Numbered from the stretch's first letter, positions 42,974 through 52,483 are shown. The stretch is 64,000 bases of DNA from Pantoea sp. CCBC3-3-1 (GCF_007981265.1 NZ_CP034363.1:4092001-4156000), one strand, 5' to 3'. The notes: a model not told the origin generated them from the sequence alone. Program-made: numbers and translations.

Positions 42974-43566
42974 GCCGTTTTCCTTACCGCCGCCCGGGCA
43001 GGAGGCGTCTGCATCTCCCGGGTACGGTGCCAGCCGCGAACGGCGTGCCAGACCGACGTCAGCGAGACGTTCATCTGCTCTGCAGCCAGCATCATCACGT
43101 CCAGCCCGTCAGCACTTTCCGCGTCGTCAACACCTGACTTCTGCCACTGTCGCCAGAGCGCAGCATTATCGTCATCACCGAGTGCATTACCGCGCCCCGG
43201 GCGGACATCGATACCGGCAATACGCCGGCGGGCCGCCACGTCCGTGCTCGACAGCCCGAAATAATGCGCCATCAGCTCAATGGAACCGCCCAGCGCCAGC
43301 GCCCGGTCGATTCGCTGAAGGCGTTTCTGTTCCGTCCGGGCCTGCTGCAGCATGCGCACCAGATTGCCGTGATTGATGCCCACACTGATGATCGACACCT
43401 CACTGCCGGAAAGGTAGTGCAGCTCTTCGAGCGAGAGCCCCTGCAGCATCTGCATTTCTTCCCGGTTAAGCCCCAGTGATTCGCAGCGGCGCAGATAGCC
43501 ACTTCTGAGATCCATTACCAGCTGCATCAGAAGCCCGTTCGCAGCCTGAGATAAACTGTTCATCAT
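42970..43566 (-). CDS. DUF2857 family protein
   Basis: A 198-residue DNA-associated protein of the DUF2857 family (STY4526 type). The family outline is visible: LVMDLRSGYLRRCESLGL near residue 15, LSLEELHYLSGSEVSIISV near 44 and ALALGGSIELMAHYFGLSSTDVAARRR near 88 (a helix-turn-helix-like part). A second helical, Trp-rich part is at 140-185. It is probably regulatory in the maintenance module. Genes on both sides are within a few bases. Confidence 0.85.
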   Translation of the reverse strand: MMNSLSQAANGLLMQLVMDLRSGYLRRCESLGLNREEMQMLQGLSLEELHYLSGSEVSIISVGINHGNLVRMLQQARTEQKRLQRIDRALALGGSIELMAHYFGLSSTDVAARRRIAGIDVRPGRGNALGDDDNAALWRQWQKSGVDDAESADGLDVMMLAAEQMNVSLTSVWHAVRGWHRTREMQTPPARAAVRKTA

Positions 43567-43572
43567 TCCCCC

Positions 43573-44283
43573 TTAATCCTCACGGTAACCGATGGCTGCC
43601 GGACTCCGGCCGCTGACACCCTGATGAAGACGGGCATTCTGCCCGGCCTCGTACCCCTGATAACGTGCTGTATCTGCCCCGCGACACGCTTTCAGCTCAC
43701 GGGTTGTGACGGTTTTCATACTGCGGCTTTCCAGCCAGTGGCTCATCACCTGCTGCTCTTCGCGGCTGAGGTCAGCCGCCGATATCACCTCACGCACCCC
43801 GCATACCCAGCCGTCGCGGAACTGTTCCGCTCTCGCCCGGCGCGTGGCCAGCTTAAGACGCCTGTTCTGGGTTTTGAGATAAGACGTTGTGGCATCCTTG
43901 AGCTGGCGCGTCAGCACATCAAAGGCATACGCCGCTATCTCCGGTTTTTCACTGAACCCGTAAAAGGTCACGGCGCGGCGAGACCCGGCAGATGTCTGAC
44001 GCCATGAGTAATACGCGCGGCAGCCAAAGGCATGACAGACACCCCACACCATGCTCACCATCCATTCCGGGATTTTTTCAGCCTCTGACGGGGCCGTGCA
44101 GGAAGAGACTTCCCGCACGGATGACAGGCCGGCATCAAGTTCGGTGATGCCATACCGAGACATCAGCTTTTGTGCCCGCTGTAGTGCCAGACCGGCCTCA
44201 TGGGGATTGCTGTTGCTGCGGCCCAGCTCCAGCAGCTTTCTGACCAGATTCAGCAGCCGCAGCTGTCGCTGTGGGTTATTCAT
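43573..44283 (-). CDS. DUF2786 family protein
   Basis: A 236-residue protein with an N-terminal DUF2786 domain (LNLVRKLLELGRSNSNPHEAGLALQRAQKLMSRYGI, residues 11-46; quote in parts LGRSNSNPHEAG, QKLMSRYGI), which is common in ICEs and phages. The later half (90-190) has SWRQTSAGSRRAVTFYGF and a Arg/Lys-rich stretch. No catalytic residues are known. It overlaps the ParB-type gene by eight bases upstream. Confidence 0.85.
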   Translation of the reverse strand: MNNPQRQLRLLNLVRKLLELGRSNSNPHEAGLALQRAQKLMSRYGITELDAGLSSVREVSSCTAPSEAEKIPEWMVSMVWGVCHAFGCRAYYSWRQTSAGSRRAVTFYGFSEKPEIAAYAFDVLTRQLKDATTSYLKTQNRRLKLATRRARAEQFRDGWVCGVREVISAADLSREEQQVMSHWLESRSMKTVTTRELKACRGADTARYQGYEAGQNARLHQGVSGRSPAAIGYRED

Positions 44284-45946
44284 CAGTCTTCTCCTCTTCA
44301 GGCTTCACGCCGCGCTGCAGCTCCCGCAGACGGCGCATCACACGCATCAGGCGCAGCAGCTTCATGGCATCATCATCGTTGAGTGCGGGGGTTTCTCGCT
44401 CCCCCGGCCCGCCGGTGAAAAGCACCGCCAGGTCACAGACACCGGCTGCCGGATGCACTGCAGGCGCATCGCCGGTCAGGCCCAGCAGGAATGCGGCCGC
44501 CTCAGAACACACCTCACCTGCCGCGCCGTAACCGGCGGATATATCGCTGTCGCGTTGCGGCAAAATTTCATCTTCACAACCCAGGACTTCCCCCAGCTCC
44601 CATGCCAGACGAAAAGCGGTATTCTGCAGGTGTTCGATATCGTCCTGATGGGCCGGCACATGCCAGAGGCTGTCATTAATGAGCGGCGCATCATCCCGGG
44701 TGACCACTTCAGGCTCAGGTGTCAGCAGGGAAAGCAGGCCGTCTTCACTGTTGTCCTCTTCTCCATGTCCTTCAGAGAAAGTAACCAGCCCGCTGACCTC
44801 CCCGCCCTCACCTGAAATGACCGGCGCGGCACCGTACATATCCGGCTGAACTTCATGCCGGGGGGTGTCATTAACTGGTGTTTCAGAAGGCGATGACGCA
44901 TTCCCCGGAACGGGCGTTACAGCTGGGACCTCAGGACGTGAAGCGGAAACAGACAGCGGGACGCTCTCATCCTCATCTGATACGATGGCAGGCAGGGCGG
45001 TTTCAGGCTTGTCTGCGGCAGGCAGGGCAACCGGCTCCGGGTCACCAAAGTGATGCCGGCGGTTGCGTTCTTTGGGGTCAAGCTCCATCATCCAGCGGTC
45101 ATAGTCCAGCTCCGGGTGGGGCAATGCCTGGAGTAAATCACCGATCAGTTCATCACGGAACATCTCCTGAGACCACAGTTCCGGCGAGTTGAAGCGGCCA
45201 CAACACTGGCCAAAAACGTCGCTGAAGGATTTTTCTCCTGTGTCTGAAAGCAGGCAAAACGCATCCCACACGCGTTCCGCATCATGCCGGAGCGCCAGCA
45301 GGGCCGCCACCTGTGGCCTGCCGAGCCCGGACTCCAGCAGGTCAGGGATCCACGGATAAAGGTATTTCAGCGCGTCTTCCATGCGGCTGATTGTTGAATT
45401 ATGAACCGGCAGGCCTTCACGGGTCAGCAGCTCGGACAACTGGCGCAATGAAACCGTTTTTCCCAGTTGCTCTTCATAGATAGCGCGGGCGTTGTGGATA
45501 CCCTTCGCCTTTTCAATAAAGCTCAGGTCCCCGCGCACCTCATTCTCTGCCAGATGGCCAATAACGCACTGCAGCCGTCCCGGCCACGGTTTGAACAGCA
45601 CGTGGACGCGGAAAAACCGGTCTTCGCCGGTCTCCTGCCACAGTTCGGACAGGATCTGATAGCGGGTATTCCCGCCGTCGCTGAAAATGTAGATATCGGG
45701 TTCACCATCCGGATCCCGGGTCACCTTGGGCACCGTGTCCAGCCCGCGCGAACGGATGGAAGCCTTGATATCGTCATAGCGCGGGTTGCGCGACGTCCGC
45801 GGATTATCGGGATTGGGGCTTAACTGGTCGAGCGTCAGCACCATGGGCATTTCAGCCGCCGGCATAACACTGATATTGCCGGCTGCCTGCGACTGGCGTC
45901 CGGGCTGCAGCATGGCCGCCCCCACATCAGAACGTTTACGGCTCAT
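44276..45946 (-). CDS. parB: ParB-family partition protein (PFGI-1 class)
   Basis: A 556-residue ParB-type protein. The N-terminal ParB/Srx part has LDQLSPNPDNPRTSRNPRYD near residue 39 and IYIFSDGGNTRYQIL near 85. Then comes the helix-turn-helix part (KTVSLRQLSELLTREGLPVHNSTISRM near 160-190). The long acidic, Pro/Ser-rich C-terminal half (310-470) is a feature of the ICE class. With ParA it would hold the excised element in dividing cells. It overlaps DnaB by four bases and DUF2786 by eight. Confidence 0.9.
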   Translation of the reverse strand: MSRKRSDVGAAMLQPGRQSQAAGNISVMPAAEMPMVLTLDQLSPNPDNPRTSRNPRYDDIKASIRSRGLDTVPKVTRDPDGEPDIYIFSDGGNTRYQILSELWQETGEDRFFRVHVLFKPWPGRLQCVIGHLAENEVRGDLSFIEKAKGIHNARAIYEEQLGKTVSLRQLSELLTREGLPVHNSTISRMEDALKYLYPWIPDLLESGLGRPQVAALLALRHDAERVWDAFCLLSDTGEKSFSDVFGQCCGRFNSPELWSQEMFRDELIGDLLQALPHPELDYDRWMMELDPKERNRRHHFGDPEPVALPAADKPETALPAIVSDEDESVPLSVSASRPEVPAVTPVPGNASSPSETPVNDTPRHEVQPDMYGAAPVISGEGGEVSGLVTFSEGHGEEDNSEDGLLSLLTPEPEVVTRDDAPLINDSLWHVPAHQDDIEHLQNTAFRLAWELGEVLGCEDEILPQRDSDISAGYGAAGEVCSEAAAFLLGLTGDAPAVHPAAGVCDLAVLFTGGPGERETPALNDDDAMKLLRLMRVMRRLRELQRGVKPEEEKTDE

Positions 45947-47313
45947 GCCTCTTTCCTCCCGCTGTGATAACCGAAGTCATAGCTGCCTTCCTGAAATGCC
46001 GAAAACAGCGTATAACGCCCGTCAAACTTAATTTTCACCGTGCCGGTTGGCCCCTGCCGCTGTTTACCGACAATGATTTCAGCCACCCCGGTATCAGGGG
46101 TCGTGGGGTTGTAAACCTCATCCCGGTAAATAAACATGATGAGGTCCGCATCCTGCTCCAGCGCCCCTGAATCACGCAGGTCGCCATTGTTGGGCCGTTT
46201 ATCGGGCCGCTGCTCCACCTGGCGGTTAAGCTGGGAAAGCGCCAGTACCGGGCAGCCCAGCTCCTTGCCAAGCGCCTTGAGCGAGCGGGAAATTTCTGAG
46301 ATTTCCTGGGTACGGTTTTCCTGCTCAGGTGAACGGACAAGCTGCAGATAGTCCAGCATGATGAGAGAGGGACGGCCGTATTTACGGACATAACGCCGGG
46401 CTCGGGCGCGCAGTGTGGCCGGAGTCTGGTAACTGGTGTCATCGATAATGAGGCGGTTTTGCCACTCAATGATGCGACCGGTGGCCTCAGACACCCGGGC
46501 CCAGTCCTCATCGTCCATATTGCCGCTGCGAAGCCGGCTCAGCTCCACCCGGCCTTCCATCGCCAGCAGGCGCATCATCAGCTGCTCTGCGGGCATTTCA
46601 AGGCTGAACACAAAGACGAAATCGTCAGGTTTTCCTCTTACGGCCGCGGTGCAGGACGCCATCGCCAGGGAGGTTTTACCCATTGACGGGCGTGCAGCCA
46701 GAAGCGCCAGATCGCCGGGCTGCAGACCACAGGTCATCGCATCCAGCTCACTGAATCCGGTCGGTGTCCCGGTGAGGCCGTCGCTGGCGGTCATGCTTTC
46801 CAGCTGCGTCAGCAGTTTATCCAGCGCCTCGTTAACGCCGGTCTCACTGTTGAGCTGCATGGCGCCCTGTTCAGCAATGTTGAACAGCTTACCTTCGGCC
46901 AACTCAAGGATGCCCGCCGAGTTCGCTTTCGGGGCCTGCACATCGGAAAGAAGACTGTTACCCACCGTCATGAGCTGCCGCAGGCGGCTTTTCTCCGCCA
47001 CAACTCCCGCGTAAGCCAGGATATTGGCGGCAGACGGCGTGTTTTTACTCATTTCAGCCAGATAGGCGAAACCACCGCAATGAACCAGATCACCCCGGGT
47101 TTCAAGGCGCTCAGTGATGGTAATGAGATCGAGCGGCAGCCCCTCGCCGGCGAGCTCAGCCATTACCCGGAAGACCATGCGGTGCGGCCGGGAAAACAAA
47201 TCTTCCGGGGAGATTTGCAGTATCACCTCATCCCACCGGTCGTTATCAAGCATCAGTCCGCCGAGCACGGCCTGCTCAGCCTCATAGGAGCAGGGCATTA
47301 TCATCTCAGACAT
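45943..47313 (-). CDS. dnaB: Replicative DNA helicase, DnaB type
   Basis: A 456-residue hexameric helicase. The N-terminal collar part starts PCSYEAEQAVLGGLMLDN and FAYLAEMSKNTPSAANILAYA. The RecA-like part has Walker A LAARPSMGKTSLAMA near residue 205, SLEMPAEQLMMRLLA, LIMLDYLQLV (Walker B) near 320 and QLNRQVEQRPDKRPNNGDLRDSGALEQDAD (in parts). It is an ICE-borne copy that would load at the element origin. It overlaps ParA upstream and ParB downstream. Confidence 0.95.
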   Translation of the reverse strand: MSEMIMPCSYEAEQAVLGGLMLDNDRWDEVILQISPEDLFSRPHRMVFRVMAELAGEGLPLDLITITERLETRGDLVHCGGFAYLAEMSKNTPSAANILAYAGVVAEKSRLRQLMTVGNSLLSDVQAPKANSAGILELAEGKLFNIAEQGAMQLNSETGVNEALDKLLTQLESMTASDGLTGTPTGFSELDAMTCGLQPGDLALLAARPSMGKTSLAMASCTAAVRGKPDDFVFVFSLEMPAEQLMMRLLAMEGRVELSRLRSGNMDDEDWARVSEATGRIIEWQNRLIIDDTSYQTPATLRARARRYVRKYGRPSLIMLDYLQLVRSPEQENRTQEISEISRSLKALGKELGCPVLALSQLNRQVEQRPDKRPNNGDLRDSGALEQDADLIMFIYRDEVYNPTTPDTGVAEIIVGKQRQGPTGTVKIKFDGRYTLFSAFQEGSYDFGYHSGRKEA

Positions 47314-48181
47314 GGCGCACCTCCCGGGTCAGAACGTCACTGAAGCGGGATTTCCACTCCGGGAACAGTTCGCAGGCGAGGTCGTGCATGGTGACGGCTG
47401 CGGCCGTGCCTTTGCGCCGCGTTTTGTACTCCAGACGATGCACGGGCTGCTGCTTGACGTGCCCGAGCTTGAAAATATCCAGCGCCTCGATACGGGTGTC
47501 GAGCAGACGATAAACGTCCCGGTTGCCCAGCGCAGTGGCGTCGTAATGTTTTCCATTAATGATGGCGGCAAGGCCGTCCATCGCTTCACGGTCCAGCAGG
47601 GTGTTTTCGATACAGTTGACGAGAATGGAAATATCCGGGAGGCGGATACCGTAATTTTCATACGTTTTCAGGCGGGTAAGCATATGAAGGGAACCGCGGA
47701 TAAATTCGCGGACGTCCGGCAGAATGGGTTTTACCACCCCCATCACGTTCCCGGACGATGACAGGAGAGACAGTTCGGTCATGACGCCTGTTGCGCCTTT
47801 TGAATCCACAATGATGGCGTCGTAACGGCTAAAGAAAGGATGCTGAAGTATATTACGCAGTCTCAGACGACCATCAGCAGCATGGAGCATCGCCGTCGGC
47901 AACAGCTCGTCCGGGTCGTTGGAGTAGATGACATCAAGATTTTTTATGGCGGTCTGTGAAATGCACTGTGTGTGGTCACTGACCATCTGCATCAGCAGCT
48001 CATACAGGCCGAAAGGCGCTTCATGCTCCAGCGCAAAGATACTGCTGGCAGTCGGCTGGGAATAATCCGCATCGACAAGAAGGGTGTTCAGGCCGGCGTC
48101 AGCAAGAAAGCCAGCAACGTAAGCAGCAAACGTGGATTTGCCTTCTCCACCCTTGGGAGAGATAACGGGAAGTATTTTCAT
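47306..48181 (-). CDS. parA: ParA-family partition ATPase
   Basis: A 291-residue ATPase with a deviant Walker A SPKGGEGKSTFAAYVAGFLAD at residues 9-29 (K-G-G-x-G-K-S), switch-region residues near TLLVDADYSQP and the AIIVDSKGATG segment. It is the ICE counterpart of Soj, needed in PAPI-1 for maintenance of the excised form. I start at the ATG at 48181 (MKILPVIS). It lies at the element edge, 93 bases from the attachment site, as is normal in SPI-7-type ICEs. Confidence 0.9.
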   Translation of the reverse strand: MKILPVISPKGGEGKSTFAAYVAGFLADAGLNTLLVDADYSQPTASSIFALEHEAPFGLYELLMQMVSDHTQCISQTAIKNLDVIYSNDPDELLPTAMLHAADGRLRLRNILQHPFFSRYDAIIVDSKGATGVMTELSLLSSSGNVMGVVKPILPDVREFIRGSLHMLTRLKTYENYGIRLPDISILVNCIENTLLDREAMDGLAAIINGKHYDATALGNRDVYRLLDTRIEALDIFKLGHVKQQPVHRLEYKTRRKGTAAAVTMHDLACELFPEWKSRFSDVLTREVRHV

Positions 48182-48273
48182 TTTGCACATCCAAATCAAG
48201 GTTTTGGATGTATGCCCAAATGAATAATCACATCTTTATAACAAAGAGGCTAAATCTTTAACATTTCGGCAAT

Positions 48274-48322
48274 GGGATTGAAAATCCCCGTGTCCTTGGT
48301 TCGATTCCGAGTCCGGGCACCA
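48274..48322 (+). other. Right attachment site: 3' part of tRNA-Phe
   Basis: The last 49 bases of a bacterial tRNA-Phe (anticodon GAA in TTGAAAA, T-arm GGTTCGATTCC, 3' end CACCA) match the enterobacterial gene. The 5' part is absent; the bases before it are element DNA. This is the direct repeat left by integration into a tRNA-Phe gene. It follows that the ICE ends here and that the full tRNA lies at the other, left end outside the window. Confidence 0.9.
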
Positions 48323-48446
48323 CTAATTTGCATCAAAGCACGCTGGTTAGAGGTAACCCTTTAACGGGCGGAACGAAGGAACTGGTAAGTTGATATCGCA
48401 GTGTTTTCCGAATTTGCACACTCGATATGGATAGCCAGGTTCCTCT

Positions 48447-48481
48447 AAAAAGGACACCTGTTGACGCAGGTGTCCTTTTTT
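48447..48481. terminator. Strong bidirectional terminator
   Basis: AAAAAGGACACCTG and its complement around a TTGACG loop, with A- and T-tracts on both sides. It is of the kind that ends tRNA transcripts and lies 125 bases after the tRNA-Phe 3' end, so it is probably the native terminator of the split tRNA locus. Confidence 0.8.
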
Positions 48482-48615
48482 CGATCAATGAAGATTCTCA
48501 CAGCTTGTTAAAGGTGTGTCTGACTTCCTCCCTGTTGGCGGGGATCACATCCCTATACAGTGACAATTCATCCTCTAAAGCCTGTCCTGTCACCTTCAAA
48601 TCTCATTCAATCTAT

Positions 48616-48930
48616 TCCATAGTCGTGCTGATACTCCGATGCCCCAGTAATCCTTTCACCATTGCCAGGTTACGGTCCGGTAATTTCATCATTTCTGTTG
48701 CCAGAGTATGGCGGAAGCGATGTGCATACGCGGGCACGCAAAACTAACCACAGGTACCAGCCACTCACCATGGGTTTTACTCCCCTCTTTACAGAGCAAC
48801 ATGGAGTTAACTTCCAGATTGACGTCCGTCAGACGGACGTGCAATAGCTGGTTCTGCCGCATACCGGTTGAATGCAAAACGTCAACATCCTGCGCAGATC
48901 AAGACGACATCCGCCACATGAATTCCTTTC
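48616..48930 (-). pseudogene. Tyrosine recombinase, C-terminal remnant
   Basis: On the minus strand, pieces in two frames spell a phage-type integrase end: STGMRQNQLLHVRLTDVNLE (with the catalytic Arg), then after a frame change AYAHRFRHTLATEMMKLPDRN and LLGHRSISTTME, followed by a stop where the Tyr region should be. The N-terminal two thirds are missing. It is a remnant of another element that once used this tRNA end. The frame shift lies near 48740. Confidence 0.75.
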
Positions 48931-48980
48931 TCAAAAAGAAAAAATTTTAGGGTTAGATGCATTGCTCTTGCTATAGTCTT

Positions 48981-49028
48981 AAAAAAACGCTGAATACCAT
49001 GTTATGGTAGCCAGATTAGTATTCAGCG
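48981..49028 (-). terminator. Hairpin terminator, minus strand
   Basis: CGCTGAATAC and its complement (10-bp perfect stem) enclose a 21-base loop with a small inner ACCAT/ATGGT hairpin. Seven T follow on the minus strand. It could end the transcript of the LuxR-like gene 320 bases upstream. The DNA between 49029 and 49346 is AT-rich and holds no gene that I can support. Confidence 0.65.
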
Positions 49029-49346
49029 CACAATGGTATTACAGACTTAACATTAATAAATTTTAGCGATACACTATTAAACGCATAAAAATAGCGTATC
49101 TTTTTTAAATAATTCTCTATCTTCTTATACTTCCCTGGCGTTGCACTTATTGTGATGAAGAAAAGCCATCAACTTCAGTTCTTCAACATGCGTAGGGTAA
49201 TATTAATGGGTGAGGGAATCAAACAGTAAAAAATAAAAACCTATGAATTCTCATAGGTCACAGCCTTTAACATATTACATAATCATCTGAAAAGGAAAGT
49301 TTTCATGATAACCCCGCTCAATGCAAATCTCTATAAGATTTACTAT

Positions 49347-49607
49347 TCAGTTAGTATGGAATTTCAATTTGATGTTCCGCAAATAATAGTCATAGCTCAT
49401 AAGCGACATATTCATCACATCTGCAATTTTTTTCCTTTTCATCCCCTTTAGAATAAAGAAAAGCACCCTGGCCTCATTAGCAGTAAGATGCACCCCCTGA
49501 TAGGGGGACACTTTCATAAACTTTGATGTTCCGGCAATTATTGGTCTGTCACCTGTGTAGGTATCAGTTTCCTGCTCCACCGCCCCTATGGAAAACCTTG
49601 CAGACAA
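49347..49607 (-). pseudogene. LuxR-type regulator, C-terminal domain
   Basis: An 86-residue frame whose second half is a GerE/LuxR helix-turn-helix (VHLTANEARVLFFILKGMKRK, then KIADVMNMSLMSYDYYLRNIKLK). A receiver or sensing domain is missing and the beginning of the frame does not look like a natural N terminus, so it is probably a truncated gene. It might still bind DNA as a small domain. It is part of the AT-rich scar right of the ICE. Confidence 0.55.
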
Positions 49608-49704
49608 CTGAAAGGCAGATCAACCCGACATCAGTTTGCCCTGCCTCAGTCCAGATTATGAGAGATATCTACAATGAGTGAACATAGATTCTATAGACGT
49701 CGTT

Positions 49705-50453
49705 CTAACCAACCGAGTATCCACCATCAACTGTAATAATTTGTCCTATGATGGATCGAGCTGCATCAGAAGCGAGGAATAGAGCTGTGCCAGCAATCTC
49801 CCCTGTGGTGGCTATACGTCCGGTAGGCATTCTACTGAGAAATTCTGCTTTCGCTTCTTCATTCCGACCAACAAAGCGGTCAAACATATCAGTCTCTACG
49901 GGGCCCGGTGCAATTGCATTAACCCTGACGCCTTTAGCTGCAACCTCCAGTGCTGCGGAACGTGTAAGCCCATTGACTGCGTGTTTACTGGCGGCGTATA
50001 CGCTTGCCCCTGGGATCCCGACCAATCCGGCTTGCGAAGAGATATTAATTAAACTCCCCTCCTCTGTTTGCTCATAACAGGCAAAGCATGCTTCATTACA
50101 AGCTGTGTTCCCAGGACGTTTGTATCAAATACCCGGTGAAAGTCTTCGACGGTAGTCTGATCGTGTGGCGCGGGCTAGCCTTCTGTTCCCGCGCTGTTAA
50201 TTAACGTGTCAATCTTACCGTATATTTGACAGGCTTTTTCTATTAAAGAGACGACTTGTTCTTCAATCACAACATCAGCGAGCACAAAGTAGCTATGAGA
50301 ATTAACGTTCCTCAACTCCTCTTGTAGTTCCTCGCCTCGCCTGGTATTTCTACCGGAAAATATTACGTTATAACCGTTATTCGCAAACTGGCGACAACAT
50401 TCTTCGCCAATTCCGGAAAGCGCACCTGTTATTAGAACTGTTTTTGCTGACAT
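49705..50453 (-). pseudogene. Short-chain dehydrogenase with two lesions
   Basis: A full-length SDR gene by content: KTVLITGALSGIGEECC at the start (nucleotide site), LINSAG near codon 86, SLINISSQAG, VYAASKHAVNG (YxxxK catalytic pair) and IITVDGGY at the end. It is broken by an in-frame stop (TAG near 50172) and a frame change near 50060-50090 between the VMSKQ and EEGSLIN blocks. The two open parts are 50175-50453 and 49705-50025. It should give no active enzyme. Confidence 0.8.
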
Positions 50454-50800
50454 TCGGAAACCCTCAAGATAGTTTTTAAATACCTGCTTATAGCGAATTG
50501 AAAATCACACCATGATTGGAGAAATACAGTTGGGAAGACTACACCCTCTTAATAATAAAAGGCAACCGCAGAAAGCCAGTACTGCCATAAAGCCTTATCT
50601 TTGGAGCCTTTACTTAATGAATCTGCTTTCACTCATTCGCCAATTTTAATGGGTATAGTCCTAAGTAAGGACCAGGGGTATACAATACCCTGCGCAGCTC
50701 ATTATTAAACAAGTTACCAATTATCACCTCCCCCCACGCTGCAGTGCCCAAGGGAATCCACGTCAACCACCTGGCAAGAAAACGGCGTTCCCAATTGAGC
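50454..50800. other. Intergenic scar
   Basis: No gene, tRNA or clear promoter is seen. It separates the broken SDR gene and the antirestriction remnant. Base composition is lower in GC than the chromosomal operon on the right. Confidence 0.4.
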
Positions 50801-50828
50801 AAAAAAAGCCACCGGTATTAACGGTGGC
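50801..50828 (-). terminator. Rho-independent terminator
   Basis: GCCACCG and CGGTGGC form a 7-bp stem with a TTAATAC loop and seven T on the minus strand. It lies at the end of the ArdC-like remnant and fits the original 3' end of that gene. Confidence 0.75.
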
Positions 50829-50859
50829 CATTGGTTTATTGATTTATTGCCATCAGCGA

Positions 50860-51200
50860 TTAGTCGGCAGCAACAATGGATTCCAGGGGGACTGAATCCT
50901 TCATAGCTCTCATGCTGCACTTCACCGAATAGACCGAGCCGCGCGCATAAAAACGCACTGCCCATTTCGGCGATAAGTTCCTCGAGCGCATAAACCGGAT
51001 CGCCAGGCTGGCGCGACGAAGCGGTTATCCCCTCCCGGTTCAGACGTTTTGCATGACCGGTACTGTGTACCAGTTCGTGCAGCTGCCTGGACCAACAGTC
51101 CGCTTCGGTAAAAACAGCTCTGCCACCGGCATCACAATTTCATCAGTGAGCGGTTTAATACTCGCAGCCCCACAAACGGCAAACAGCCAGCCATAAGGCT
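50860..51200 (-). pseudogene. ArdC-type antirestriction protein remnant
   Basis: On the minus strand a zincin metallopeptidase segment can be read: PYGWLFAVCGAASIKP and DEIVMPVAELF in one frame, then, after a frame change near 51090, LHELVHSTGHAKRLNREG (the HExxH-type motif with its TGH), and YALEELIAEMGSAFLCARLG. This is the C-terminal part of ArdC / DUF1738 proteins, which protect incoming DNA. The N-terminal ssDNA-binding half is missing. Confidence 0.75.
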
Positions 51201-51302
51201 GAGGATCAATGCCGAAATAAGGGATATAGACAAAAAGCGAACCCGTGATAAAAGCATACGGCGCTACGTATAACCGGAAAACGTCCGGGCCTCAGCTTTT
51301 GT

Positions 51303-52322
51303 TCAGCCTGAATAATAGGGTCCCTTTCCCACCGACTCTCTTTGCATCAGCTTTCCGCGAATCAGCGGAAGCGCCTCAACATTCTGCCCATCCAGCATAT
51401 TTGTCAGCTGCATTAGCGCACTGGCGACCATTTCGTTTACCGGGACGTGTACGGTCGTTAGCGCAGGAATAAAGTAGGATGCGACAGGAATATTATCAAA
51501 GCTGAGTAACGATACGTCACCAGGCACGTTTATTCCCTGAGCATGAAGCGCGTTCGCCGCGCCCATCGCCATATCATCATTACTGGCGACAATCGCGGAA
51601 AAAGCCACTTTGCGGTTCAATAATGCTGTGGCCGCAATCTTTCCGCTTTCAGGTGTCCAGCAGCCTGCCAGGATCAGCGCATCATTAACGGCAATCTGAT
51701 GTTTTTCCAGAGCTGACAGATAGCCGGCAAGGCGACTCTGGCCGGTGGCGGAGTTTTCCATTCCTTTAATAAAGGCAATTTCCCGGTGCCCCTGCCCGAT
51801 TAACCAGCTGACGGCTTCAAAAGTATCACTGTAATGATCGGCACAGACTGCATACTGCGGATAGTGTTGCAGCCGCCGGTTAAGCACCACCAACGGCTTA
51901 GAAATGGTTGGCAGTAAAGCATCAATATCTTCAACGCTCAGATAGCGCGGATAGACGATGACGGCATCACAACGCGTATCCAGCAGAAACTGAATGGCCT
52001 CGCGCTCCTGCTCGGCATTGTGCTTACCATCGGCGAGGATCAGCTGTGAGCCAAGCTGCTCGGTGAGCGTCGCGACCTGAAACAGCAGCTCGCTAAAAAA
52101 GGGACCGTTATACAAGGTATTAGGCACCATCAGACCGATACTGTCAGAGCGATTGGTTGCCAGGCTCCGGGCATGGACATTAGGCCGGTAGCCCATTTCC
52201 TCGACGGTTGACATCACTCTGTCACGCACGGTTTTTGAAACATAATTATGACCCGCCAGCACGCGAGAAACGGTCGCTTTCGACACGCCCGCGCGTTTAG
52301 CCACATCCAACATCGTTACCAT
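51303..52322 (-). CDS. LacI-family repressor, AscG-like
   Basis: A 339-residue LacI/GalR repressor. The N-terminal helix-turn-helix is TMLDVAKRAGVSKATVSRVLAG, the hinge VHARSLATNRS and the sugar-binding core runs through SIGLMVPNTLYNGPFFSELL and MAMGAANALHAQGINVPGDVSLLSFDNI. It resembles AscG, which controls beta-glucoside use. I use the ATG at 52322 with GGAGAGC before it; a longer frame exists without support. It is divergent from the PTS operon, and the operators lie between. Confidence 0.9.
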   Translation of the reverse strand: MVTMLDVAKRAGVSKATVSRVLAGHNYVSKTVRDRVMSTVEEMGYRPNVHARSLATNRSDSIGLMVPNTLYNGPFFSELLFQVATLTEQLGSQLILADGKHNAEQEREAIQFLLDTRCDAVIVYPRYLSVEDIDALLPTISKPLVVLNRRLQHYPQYAVCADHYSDTFEAVSWLIGQGHREIAFIKGMENSATGQSRLAGYLSALEKHQIAVNDALILAGCWTPESGKIAATALLNRKVAFSAIVASNDDMAMGAANALHAQGINVPGDVSLLSFDNIPVASYFIPALTTVHVPVNEMVASALMQLTNMLDGQNVEALPLIRGKLMQRESVGKGPYYSG

Positions 52323-52469
52323 CTGACTGCTCTCCTCGCTTCCCTGACCCTTGCATCCAAAAAACTCCCGCTGGAATCTTCTGTTTCCGCCCTGCTCAGA
52401 TCCCGGCCATGACCATAATAGCACTGTTCCGATAACACATTGAAAGTAAAACCTGAGATAAAAATAATA

Positions 52470-52483
52470 TGAAACCGCTCTCA
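52470..52483. promoter_or_regulatory. Degenerate LacI-type operator
   Basis: TGAAACCGCTCTCA fits 12 of 14 positions of the TGAAACCGGTTTCA palindrome bound by AscG/GalR-type repressors. It lies between the two divergent genes, on the repressor side, and could allow autoregulation or looping with the second site 90 bases away. Confidence 0.4.

Noticed and set aside
48241..48322. Complete tRNA-Phe gene
   Set aside because: Only the 3' 49 bases match; the acceptor, D-arm and anticodon 5' half are replaced by element DNA.
49347..49607. Functional small LuxR regulator
   Set aside because: No sensing or receiver domain and an unnatural start amid other broken genes; kept as a truncated gene.
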